DNA of 64,000 nucleotides, from positions 458,464 through 522,463 of the forward strand of contig JAFRTG010000021.1 in assembly GCA_017427265.1 (NCBI GenBank), written 5' to 3'. Positions 50,798 through 58,193 of this stretch are shown one piece after another. The stretch comes from Oscillospiraceae bacterium (lineage in GTDB: Bacteria > Bacillota > Clostridia > Oscillospirales > Ruminococcaceae). Position numbers and translations under genes: made by a program. Within the stretch, counting starts at the first letter, position 1. Each line of letters starts with the position of its first letter. Under the pieces are notes generated by a model. That model did not search any database, was not told where the DNA came from, and worked only from the letters and a program-made list of their open reading frames with translations.

Positions 50798-51874
50798 ATG
50801 ATATCGGAAAAACTTCGGAGCGAACTTGCGGGGCAGGCACTTTGTTCCCTGGGGCAGGGAATCCCGTGGCAGACGCTCCTTGCAAAAAAGCATCTGACGG
50901 TCGGCTTCATGGGCGGGTCTGTGACGCAGGGCTATGCGCAGCTGGAAATCCACCGGAATGCGTATCCGGAGCTGGTTGTCAAGGCGCTTGCGGAACAGGG
51001 CTATGAGGCGGAATGCTGTCTCTGTGCGGAGGCCGGAATGGGCACGATGAACGGGAATCTGCTGGCGGACGAATGGATCATTGCGCGCAATCCCGATCTG
51101 GTGATACTGGAATTTGCAATCAATGAGACCACGCTCAAGCCGAGTGTGATCTCATTCGAGAGTATGCTGCGCAAGCTGCTGACGGCGCCGGATCCGCCGG
51201 TCGTCTGCATTCTGATTCTGCGGAGTATGCACGGCTATTCCTGCGAACCGTTCATGCAGCCGATTGCGGAGCATTACGGTCTGCCGTATCTGATTCTGAA
51301 CAGGGCGCTGCAGCCTGCGCTGGAACGCGGTGATCTGGTCTGGAGCGATTATGCGGACGAGGAGAGCCATCCGAATGCGGAAGGGCACCAGCTGCTTGCG
51401 GATATGCTGCTGAATATGCTGAAGCAGGCCGGGGCAGCGCCGTCTGCGGAGAAACGGCCGCCGCTTCCGGCGCCGTGGCTCGAAGCACCGTATACGAATC
51501 TGCGGTATCTGCATCCGTCGGCGGATGCGCCCGGCGTTGAGACAAACTGCACGATCATTCCGCGAAAGCACAATGCTTACTACCCGGCTGCATGGAATAT
51601 CTGTGCGGAAGGCGGTTCGCTGAAGCTCACGGTGCAGTGCAGGGTGCTGCTTGTTTTTTACGAGACACACCGGTTTCCGGAATACGGCGACTGCCGCATT
51701 TCAGTGGACGGTGTGCCGCTCAAGGAGCCGCTGATCCGTGCCAATTCGCTCTACGGCTGGGGCAATGCCAAGTTTGTGACGGCAGTTTCCTCGGAAACCT
51801 GCGGGGAACACACGCTGCTGCTGGAACCGGAGAATCAGAGCGTTTATATTCTCGGCTTCGGCGTCTGCGAATAA
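50798..51874 (+). CDS. SGNH/GDSL hydrolase with C-terminal beta domain
   Basis: A 358-residue cytosolic protein. Block I GFMGGSVTQGYAQ carries the Ser nucleophile, block III FAINETTLK the Asn, and block V DEESHPNAEGHQLLADML the catalytic Asp-His. Residues 225-358 form a beta-rich accessory domain. The family includes acetylxylan esterases and other carbohydrate deacetylases, which would suit a fibre degrader, but no signal peptide is present, so it would act on imported oligosaccharides. Confidence 0.85.
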   Translation: MISEKLRSELAGQALCSLGQGIPWQTLLAKKHLTVGFMGGSVTQGYAQLEIHRNAYPELVVKALAEQGYEAECCLCAEAGMGTMNGNLLADEWIIARNPDLVILEFAINETTLKPSVISFESMLRKLLTAPDPPVVCILILRSMHGYSCEPFMQPIAEHYGLPYLILNRALQPALERGDLVWSDYADEESHPNAEGHQLLADMLLNMLKQAGAAPSAEKRPPLPAPWLEAPYTNLRYLHPSADAPGVETNCTIIPRKHNAYYPAAWNICAEGGSLKLTVQCRVLLVFYETHRFPEYGDCRISVDGVPLKEPLIRANSLYGWGNAKFVTAVSSETCGEHTLLLEPENQSVYILGFGVCE

Positions 51875-51956
51875 AAGCTGCGGGGGCAGCGATTCTTCCT
51901 TGTAAAGAATCCCTTTTTAAGATAAATCGGTATTTGCGGAGCTGAATGACATACAC

Positions 51957-52403
51957 ATGATTAGAAAAGCAAAAGAAGAAGATGCTTCAAGAATTGCGGA
52001 AATACTCGTATTCGTGAAGCGAATGAACTACCGTCCTATATTTCAGGATGATGTCTATGCATTCGTGGAGCTGCAGGTGCTTCCTGTCGCAAAGAAATAC
52101 ATTGAGGCCGGTATTATTGACAATATGTTCGTGTATGATGATGGGATTGTAAAAGGACTTATTCACATTGAGGAAAAAGAAATTGTCGAGTTGTATGTCG
52201 ATTGCTTTTTCCAGAATCAGGGCATTGGATCTGCATTGATTGAATATGCCAAGGCGCAGTTTCCGATTACGTTTCTGTGGGTAATCGAAAAAAACACGGC
52301 TGCCATTCGCTTCTATGAGGCGCACGGATTCCGTCTCACGGGTACAAAAAAACCGGAAGAAGGAACGACAGAGTATCTTGTAAAGATGGAAAGATACGAA
52401 TGA
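51957..52403 (+). CDS. GNAT family N-acetyltransferase
   Basis: A 148-residue acetyltransferase with the acetyl-CoA loop VDCFFQNQGIGSALIEYAK and the C-terminal AAIRFYEAHGFRLTGTKK. The substrate is unknown. The ribosome site is weak. It ends before a REP-like palindrome and a strong bidirectional terminator. Confidence 0.9.
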   Translation: MIRKAKEEDASRIAEILVFVKRMNYRPIFQDDVYAFVELQVLPVAKKYIEAGIIDNMFVYDDGIVKGLIHIEEKEIVELYVDCFFQNQGIGSALIEYAKAQFPITFLWVIEKNTAAIRFYEAHGFRLTGTKKPEEGTTEYLVKMERYE

Positions 52404-52432
52404 CGTTACCGCAAATCTTTCGATCAATGGAG

Positions 52433-52490
52433 GCGGGCACTGCCCGCAAAAAAACAGGCACGAAACTGTCCGTTCCGTGCCTGTTTTTTT
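52433..52490. terminator. REP-like palindrome and bidirectional terminator
   Basis: GCGGGCACTGCCCGC (52433-52447) equals the palindrome of the 28-kb repeats. Next to it the stem AAACAGGCACG/CGTGCCTGTTT (52452-52486) is flanked by A- and T-runs and can stop both the GNAT and the rqcP transcripts. Confidence 0.85.
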
Positions 52491-52731
52491 ATGGTTCAAT
52501 CGTATAGAGCTCTGCAGCCTTTTCCTTGGTCACGACCTCGGAAACTGCTGCGACCCGGACTTTCATATTGCGCTGGCCGAATGCGATCTCAATCACATCG
52601 CCGACCTTCACATCATAGGAAGCACGGGCAGGCTTCCCGTTCACCGAGACGCGGCCGGCATCGCACGCTTCATTTGCGACAGTGCGGCGCTTCATCAGGC
52701 GGGAGACCTTCAGATATTTGTCAAGTCTCAT
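52489..52731 (-). CDS. rqcP: S4-domain ribosome quality-control protein RqcP
   Basis: An 80-residue S4 RNA-binding protein, MRLDKYLKVSRLMKRRTVANEACDAGRVSVNGKPA and KVGDVIEIAFG, the Hsp15-like family called YabO/RqcP in Bacillus, which helps RqcH add alanine tails to stalled peptides on 50S subunits. Its ATG overlaps the HU stop by 1 base, so they are coupled. Confidence 0.93.
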   Translation of the reverse strand: MRLDKYLKVSRLMKRRTVANEACDAGRVSVNGKPARASYDVKVGDVIEIAFGQRNMKVRVAAVSEVVTKEKAAELYTIEP

Positions 52732-53006
52732 TATTTGTTTACAGCTTCCTTCAGTGCTTTGGATGCGCGGAAAGCGGGAGCTTTCTTGGCCGGTGTGGTC
52801 ATGGGCTTTCCGGTACGCGGATTTTTGGTTTCCTTTGCCTTCCGGTCGTGAATCTCAAACGTGCCGAGACCGGTCAGGTGTACCTTTTCACCTGCAATCA
52901 GGGATTCCACGATAACAGAAGTGACGAGAGCCAGGGCATCATCAGCCTCTTTTCTGGTGCAGTTACCCTTCTGCGCCAGTGCAGTAATCAGTTCAATCTT
53001 GGTCAT
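52731..53006 (-). CDS. hup: HU-family DNA-binding protein
   Basis: A 91-residue protein beginning MTKIELITALAQKGNCTRKEAD with the arm motif GLGTFEIHDRKAKETKNPRTGKPM, standard for HU. It bends and packs DNA. GGAGG lies 8 bases before the ATG at 53006; a longer opening to 53051 is leader. It lies between mazG and rqcP. Confidence 0.96.
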   Translation of the reverse strand: MTKIELITALAQKGNCTRKEADDALALVTSVIVESLIAGEKVHLTGLGTFEIHDRKAKETKNPRTGKPMTTPAKKAPAFRASKALKEAVNK

Positions 53007-53127
53007 TGTTAGATCCTCCACATTGCATCTCTTTGATGTTTTATTGTGCACCGCGCCGGTTTGATGCGCGGCATACAGCCTGCTGGTTCGGGGTCGGTCA
53101 CATACTCATGAATGTCAGTACCGTCTG

Positions 53128-53949
53128 TCAGCGGGATGTCTGTTTGGCGATGTCCCAGTAGCGGTCAAGTGCTTCGATGTCAAGGGAAGCCATATCCTTG
53201 CCGTCTGCCGTGACAAGCCGTTCGGTTTCGGCAAAGCGTCTGCGGAATTTTTCTGCGGCGCCGCGGAGCGCGGTTTCCGCATCGACATGCAGATGTCTTG
53301 CCGTATTGACGCAGGAAAAAAGCAGGTCGCCGAGTTCTTCCTCGATCTGCTGCTGCCCGCCGGACTGCATAGCCTCTTCGAGTTCATCGGTCTCTTTGCG
53401 GATATATGCAAAGGCGTCCTCAGCCGAGTTCCAGTCCATGCCGGCTCTTCCGGCGCGTTTTCCGAGCTTTTGCGCGTACATCAGTGCGGGGAGAGCCTTG
53501 CAGACGCTGTCCAGCGTATCGGCAGCGGTTTTCTGCTGTTTGGTCTCCTTTTTGATACTGTCCCAGTTTTTGAGAACCTCTTCGCTGTCAGAAACGGAGA
53601 GGTCACCGAAAACATGCGGATGCCGAACGACAAGCTTTCTGCAGAGTTCATCGCAGATGTCGTTGAATGTAAAATGAGACAGCTCTGTTTCAATCTGGCA
53701 GTGGAACACCACCTGAAGCAGAACATCACCGAGTTCCTCGCGCATCATGGGAACACTGTCCGCGTCGAGGGCTTCGATCACCTCATAGCATTCCTCCAGG
53801 AAATCCTGCCGGATGCTCTGATGTGTCTGTTCCTTGTCCCACGGACAACCGTTTTCACTTCGCAGGACCTGCATGATCTGCAGCAGATCGCCGATGCTGT
53901 AATGCGGCTTACTGCGCAGTGCTGCGAGTGTTTCTTCGCTGGTTCTCAT
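53128..53949 (-). CDS. mazG: MazG nucleoside triphosphate pyrophosphohydrolase
   Basis: A 273-residue protein with two MazG helical domains. The first has ENGCPWDKEQTHQSIRQDFLEECYEVIEALD and EELGDVLLQVVFHCQ, the second EADELEEA-like ETDELEEAM and EEELGDLLFSCVN. MazG removes non-canonical NTPs. The ATG lies only 9 bases after a -10 box, with no Shine-Dalgarno, suggesting a leaderless message. Confidence 0.93.
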   Translation of the reverse strand: MRTSEETLAALRSKPHYSIGDLLQIMQVLRSENGCPWDKEQTHQSIRQDFLEECYEVIEALDADSVPMMREELGDVLLQVVFHCQIETELSHFTFNDICDELCRKLVVRHPHVFGDLSVSDSEEVLKNWDSIKKETKQQKTAADTLDSVCKALPALMYAQKLGKRAGRAGMDWNSAEDAFAYIRKETDELEEAMQSGGQQQIEEELGDLLFSCVNTARHLHVDAETALRGAAEKFRRRFAETERLVTADGKDMASLDIEALDRYWDIAKQTSR

Positions 53950-53958
53950 ATATTGTTT

Positions 53959-53987
53959 ATTTTACCTCTTTTTCACATAAAAAGCAA
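53959..53987 (-). promoter_or_regulatory. Promoter of mazG (leaderless type)
   Basis: Minus strand TTGCTT (53982-53987), 17 bases, TAAAAT (53959-53964). The mazG ATG begins at 53949, so the expected start site is at or within a few bases of the start codon. Confidence 0.65.
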
Positions 53988-54107
53988 GTCTTTTTTACTT
54001 TTTTCCGAAACTTTCGGCATTCATCCAAAATCCGGAACGAATCACATCCGCAAACTGGTTATTTATACATTAAAAAGTTTGGAGATGCGTGAATTTTTTT
54101 ATGTATT

Positions 54108-55124
54108 TTACTTACGGTCCACGAATCCGACCTTGCGGTAAACCTTTTGCAGCGTCTTTCTGGTCAGGCGGAATGCCTGCTCTGCGCCGTTGGTCATGCA
54201 GTCGGTCAGATAGGCCTTGTCCGCGATCAGGCGCTCATATTCTGCCTGCAGCGGAGCGAGGTGATCGGCAACGGCCTCACCGACGGCGGTCTTGAAGTCG
54301 CCGTAGCCCTTGCCGGCAAATTCCGCGGTGATCTCGTCCATGCTTTTGCCGGTCACAGCGCTGTAAATGGTCATCAGATTGTTGATGCCGTCCTTGCCCT
54401 CGCGGTAGCAGACCTCGGTATCGGAATCGGTGACGGCGCGCTTGAACTTGCGCAGGATGGTGTCCTTGTCATCGAGGATGAAAACACATGCATTGGCGTT
54501 CTCATCGGATTTGGACATCTTCTTGGTCGGATCCTGCAGCGACATCAGTCTTGCGCCCTGCTTGGGGAAGTAGCCGTCCGGCACAGTGAAGGTCTCACCG
54601 TAGCGCTGATTGAAGCGCTGTGCGACATTGCGTGCGAGCTCCAGATGCTGCTTCTGATCGGCGCCGATCGGCACCAGATCCGCATTGTAGGCGAGGATAT
54701 CGGCGGCCATCAGCACCGGATAGGTGAACAGGCCGGCATTGATGTTGTCTGCGTGGCGCTGGCTCTTGTCCTTGAACTGGGTCATGCGGCTCAGCTCGCC
54801 GAACATGGTCGAGCAGGAGAGCACCCAGCTGAGCTCCGCGTGATGCGGATTCTGGCTCTGGACAAAGGTGATGCTCTTTTTCGGATCCATGCCGCAGGCA
54901 AGCATCAGTGCGAATGCGCGCATCGTATTCTGCCGCAGCTTGGCCGGCTCCTGCAGAACGGTGATTGCGTGCAGGTCTGCGATTGCATAAATGCACTCGT
55001 ATTCTTCCTGCAGCTTATCCCAGTTGCGCACCGCACCGATATAGTTGCCGAGCGTAAAGACGCCGGTCGGCTGAATGGCGCTGAAGATGCGCTGCTTTTT
55101 CGGTTGCGTATTCTGATCTGCCAT
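54108..55124 (-). CDS. trpS: Tryptophanyl-tRNA synthetase
   Basis: A 338-residue class I synthetase: FSAIQPTGVFTLGNYIGAV with the HIGH-equivalent and the KMSKS motif as KKMSKSDENANA. It charges tRNA-Trp. AGGAG precedes the ATG. It is 19 bases downstream of the 55144 gene, so probably co-transcribed; there is no room for a T-box leader in that gap. Confidence 0.96.
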   Translation of the reverse strand: MADQNTQPKKQRIFSAIQPTGVFTLGNYIGAVRNWDKLQEEYECIYAIADLHAITVLQEPAKLRQNTMRAFALMLACGMDPKKSITFVQSQNPHHAELSWVLSCSTMFGELSRMTQFKDKSQRHADNINAGLFTYPVLMAADILAYNADLVPIGADQKQHLELARNVAQRFNQRYGETFTVPDGYFPKQGARLMSLQDPTKKMSKSDENANACVFILDDKDTILRKFKRAVTDSDTEVCYREGKDGINNLMTIYSAVTGKSMDEITAEFAGKGYGDFKTAVGEAVADHLAPLQAEYERLIADKAYLTDCMTNGAEQAFRLTRKTLQKVYRKVGFVDRK

Positions 55125-55143
55125 GATTCAAGCTCCTTACCGT

Positions 55144-55689
55144 TCAAGCATTCGGGACAATGAGCGCATCCGGGGAATTGCCGTTTGCGACGTCCTTCAT
55201 CTGTGCGTTGCGCAGCTCGCCCATGATGCGCTGATAGAGCGTCAGGAACACGCGCTCCTCAGGGGTCTGCTGACCTCTGAGCGGGTTAATCTCAAGACGG
55301 TGGACGCCCTTGGTGGTCAGGATATAGGCAAAATGATTTCTGCTGTTCGGCAGCTCGAAGGTGTTGACCTTGTTTTCCGGGGTGACATAGCGTGCGGCAT
55401 TGTTGACGAAGAGTCTTGCTGCCTGCACGACGCCCGGATAGCGCTGTGCTGCGCCGGAATAATCCGCGCCGTTGCTGAAGTACAGGTTTGCAGCACCGTT
55501 GACATAACATGCCATTGTGGTGATGACCGTCGGGGACATCGGCATATCAATGACAACGCCGTAGACGGTGCTGGACTTCATGAACTGGGTGAAATTGGAC
55601 GGGGAAAGCCGCAGCGCCTGATTTCTGGTGACCAGATAAGGCTTGCTGACCGGTACTCTCCGGAAAAAGCTCTGGTTATTATCAGCCAT
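55144..55689 (-). CDS. Conserved hypothetical protein upstream of trpS
   Basis: A 181-residue protein beginning MADNNQSFFRRVPVSKPYL. No signal peptide or membrane helix. The middle (YGVVIDMPMSPTVITTMACYVNGAANLYFSNG) and the C-terminal helix (PEERVFLTLYQRIMGELRN) suggest a compact alpha/beta fold. I do not recognise the family. AGGAAAGGA lies upstream of the ATG at 55689, and a consensus promoter drives it and probably trpS. Confidence 0.75.
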   Translation of the reverse strand: MADNNQSFFRRVPVSKPYLVTRNQALRLSPSNFTQFMKSSTVYGVVIDMPMSPTVITTMACYVNGAANLYFSNGADYSGAAQRYPGVVQAARLFVNNAARYVTPENKVNTFELPNSRNHFAYILTTKGVHRLEINPLRGQQTPEERVFLTLYQRIMGELRNAQMKDVANGNSPDALIVPNA

Positions 55690-55771
55690 AATATAAAATT
55701 CCTTTCCTCTAGCCCGATAGCGGGAGAATAACCGAATATCGGTTTTGCACGGAAAAAAACCGTACCGCTCT

Positions 55772-55800
55772 ATTATAACACATATTTTCTGATTTTGCAA
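55772..55800 (-). promoter_or_regulatory. Promoter of the 55144 gene and trpS
   Basis: Minus strand TTGCAA (55795-55800), 17 bases, TATAAT (55772-55777), with an 80-base leader that includes a small CCGATATTCGG palindrome. Confidence 0.75.
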
Positions 55801-55859
55801 CATATTTTTGGACATACGGCAGATTTTTCGCATCCGGAAGATGACAGGGGGGCTTTGGA

Positions 55860-57485
55860 ATGAAGCGGCAATCGGTTTTGTGCGGTTCCGTATGGCTGAT
55901 CGGGGCGGCAGTGGCGGCCAAGCTGCTGGGAGCCGTGTTCCGGCTGCCGCTGACCGCTATGCTCGGCGGTGCGGGCATGGGCTATTTTTCCTGCGCATAC
56001 GGGCTTTTTCTGCCGGTATTTGCGCTGTCGGTCACGGGCATTAACACGGCGGTTTCCGTGCTGACGGCGCAGGCACTTGCGCAGAACGATCCGCAGACGG
56101 CCGGACGGCTCGGCAGAATCGCCCTGCGGATGTTCGGGATCGGCGGCGCGTTCTGCAGTCTGCTGCTGTTTCTGGCGGCAGAATCCTTCTGCGGATCTGT
56201 GCTCCGCAATCCGCAGGCAGCGCTTTCGGTGCGCTGTCTGGCGCCGGCCGTGTGGTTCTGCTGCATCAATGCTGTGCTGCGCGGACAATGCGAGGGGCGC
56301 AGCAGCATGATGCCGACGGCGGTCTCGCAGGTGGCGGAGGGCATCGGGCGGGCGGTCTGCGGACTGGGGCTCTGCGGCGCGGTCTGCCGGAACAGCGAAC
56401 GGATTCTGCGGTATCTGCCGGCAGGGACAACATGTGCGGAAGCGGCTTCGGCAGCAGCCATTCTCGGCGTGACGCTCTCGACGGCCGCGGGGACAGCCGT
56501 GCTGCTTCTGCTCCGGCCGAAGGGCGATGCGCCGTCCGGGCTGCCGCCTGTATTCCGTCAAAAATCCGACCGCCGTCTGCGGATGGCACTCTGGCGGACG
56601 CTGCTGCCGGTCTCCGCGGCATCGCTCGTGACGAATCTGACCGGCCTGATTGATCTGGCACTCGGACTGCGGCTGCTGGCGTTTTCGGAGATGCGCGCAG
56701 GTGCTTCTGCTGCGGCCGCAGAGGAAACGGCCAATTTTCTGTTCGGTGCCTATTCAGGCTTTGCAGTGACGGTATTCAATCTGGTGCCGGCTGTGACGAA
56801 TATGTTCGGGAAGGGCGTGTTCCCGGCCTTTGCGGAAAGCTATGCGCGGCACCGCACCGATGAAACGGCGCATCATGCGGAGACTGTCATGCAGCGGACG
56901 GCGCTTCTGGCGTTCCCGGCGGGCTGCGGGCTTGCAGCACTGGCTGAGCCGGTTCTGACGGCGCTGTTTCCGGCACGCCCGGCGGAATGCGCTGCCGCAG
57001 CACCCGCCCTGCAGCTGCTCGGCATTGCGGTGATCTTCACGGCGCTGGGCTATCCGCTGTTCAGTATGCTGCAGGCAGCGGGTCATGCGGGCGATACGGT
57101 CACGGTGATGCTGGCGGGCGGCTTATGCAAGCTGCTCTGCAATCTGCTGCTGATTCCGCCTTACGGCCTGCGCGGTGCAGCGATATCCACGGCGGTCTGC
57201 TATGCGGTGATTCTGCTGCTTGCCTGCCGGAAATTCCGGCGGCGGACGGGAATCCGGCTGCCGCTTCTGCGGCTATGTCTGCGGCATCTGTACGCCGGAC
57301 TGCTCTGCGGTGCAGCGGCGCTGACGGCTTACGGATATCTGCCTGAGCAGCTGCCGCAGCGGGTCTTGCTGCTGATCGCGGCTGCAGCGGGCGGGACAGT
57401 CTGGCTGACGGCATCGCTGCTGCTGCGTCCCCGCGCGCCGTTTTTTAGGCATTCCGGTGCTTATGCCCAAAAATCAGGCAAATGA
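55860..57485 (+). CDS. MOP-superfamily flippase, SpoVB-like
   Basis: A 541-residue protein with about 12-14 membrane helices. The N-terminal LLGAVFRLPLTAMLGGAGMGYFSCAY and the later NLVPAVTNMFGKGVFPAFAESYARHR follow the SpoVB/polysaccharide-exporter pattern. Such proteins flip lipid-linked sugar precursors; SpoVB serves spore cortex synthesis. The assignment to SpoVB rather than a general flippase is tentative. No clear ribosome site other than a G-rich GGGGGG stretch before the ATG. Confidence 0.82.
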   Translation: MKRQSVLCGSVWLIGAAVAAKLLGAVFRLPLTAMLGGAGMGYFSCAYGLFLPVFALSVTGINTAVSVLTAQALAQNDPQTAGRLGRIALRMFGIGGAFCSLLLFLAAESFCGSVLRNPQAALSVRCLAPAVWFCCINAVLRGQCEGRSSMMPTAVSQVAEGIGRAVCGLGLCGAVCRNSERILRYLPAGTTCAEAASAAAILGVTLSTAAGTAVLLLLRPKGDAPSGLPPVFRQKSDRRLRMALWRTLLPVSAASLVTNLTGLIDLALGLRLLAFSEMRAGASAAAAEETANFLFGAYSGFAVTVFNLVPAVTNMFGKGVFPAFAESYARHRTDETAHHAETVMQRTALLAFPAGCGLAALAEPVLTALFPARPAECAAAAPALQLLGIAVIFTALGYPLFSMLQAAGHAGDTVTVMLAGGLCKLLCNLLLIPPYGLRGAAISTAVCYAVILLLACRKFRRRTGIRLPLLRLCLRHLYAGLLCGAAALTAYGYLPEQLPQRVLLLIAAAAGGTVWLTASLLLRPRAPFFRHSGAYAQKSGK

Positions 57486-57510
57486 TCCGCCGCGTTCAAA
57501 AATCAGACAA

Positions 57511-57557
57511 ATGCCCGCAGGTTGCCCGTTGCGCCTGCGGGCATTCTGCGGTATGAT
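57511..57557 (+). promoter_or_regulatory. Promoter of the DUF308-MMPL-heptad operon with overlapping palindrome
   Basis: TTGCGC (57529-57534), 17 bases, TATGAT (57552-57557). A perfect 11-bp inverted repeat ATGCCCGCAGG (57511-57521) and CCTGCGGGCAT (57534-57544) straddles the -35 box and invades the spacer. It could be the terminator stem of the flippase gene (no U-tract) or an operator. Confidence 0.55.
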
Positions 57558-57587
57558 AAAGACAACAAAGAAAAGGGGGATGAGCGT

Positions 57588-58193
57588 ATGCGTACTGTGC
57601 GTTCGGTTCTGCCGATGCGTACCGCCAAGGCCGGATACATCGGTGTTTCACTTCTGATGAGTCTGCTCGGCATTTTTCTGATCTGCCGCCCGGATGTCAG
57701 CACGGCGGCGATCGGCTCGATGGCAGGGGCGCTGCTGGTGCTGTTCGGCGTGTTCAAGCTGATCGGATATTTTTCGAGAGACCTTTACCGTCTGGCGTTC
57801 CAGTTTGATCTGATCTGCGGTGTGCTGCTGCTGATCCTCGGTGCCGTGATCCTGACAAGGCCGCAGAATCTGCTGCATTTTCTCTGTACGGTCACGGGCA
57901 TATACGTCATAGCGGACGGTTTGATGAAGCTGCAGCTTTCGCAGGATGCGCGGAGGTTCGGGCTGCGCAGCTGGTGGGCGATTCTGGCGACGGCACTGGC
58001 CGCGGTTCCGGCAGGAATCCTGCTGCTGCTGCGTCCGGGCGAGAGCGTCCGGCTGCTGACACAGTGCTTCGGCGCGGTGCTGCTGACGGAGGCGCTGCTC
58101 AATCTGATTACCGTGCTGCTGACGGTGAAGATCATCCGGCACCAGAAGCCGGATGTCATTGAGGTGCAATATGAGGAGGGCGAACGGTTATGA
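57588..58193 (+). CDS. DUF308 (HdeD-like) membrane protein
   Basis: A 201-residue protein with six hydrophobic segments in three pairs, including GVSLLMSLLGIFLICRPDV, IGSMAGALLVLFGVFKLIGYF and ICGVLLLILGAVILTRPQNLL, the DUF308/HdeD repeat layout. HdeD in enterics relates to acid stress; here the role is unknown. The ATG at 57588 follows GGGGG. Its end overlaps the MMPL gene by 4 bases. Confidence 0.85.
   Translation: MRTVRSVLPMRTAKAGYIGVSLLMSLLGIFLICRPDVSTAAIGSMAGALLVLFGVFKLIGYFSRDLYRLAFQFDLICGVLLLILGAVILTRPQNLLHFLCTVTGIYVIADGLMKLQLSQDARRFGLRSWWAILATALAAVPAGILLLLRPGESVRLLTQCFGAVLLTEALLNLITVLLTVKIIRHQKPDVIEVQYEEGERL

Noticed and set aside
55125-55143. T-box leader for trpS
   Set aside because: The gap to the upstream gene is only 19 bases; there is no space for a T-box.
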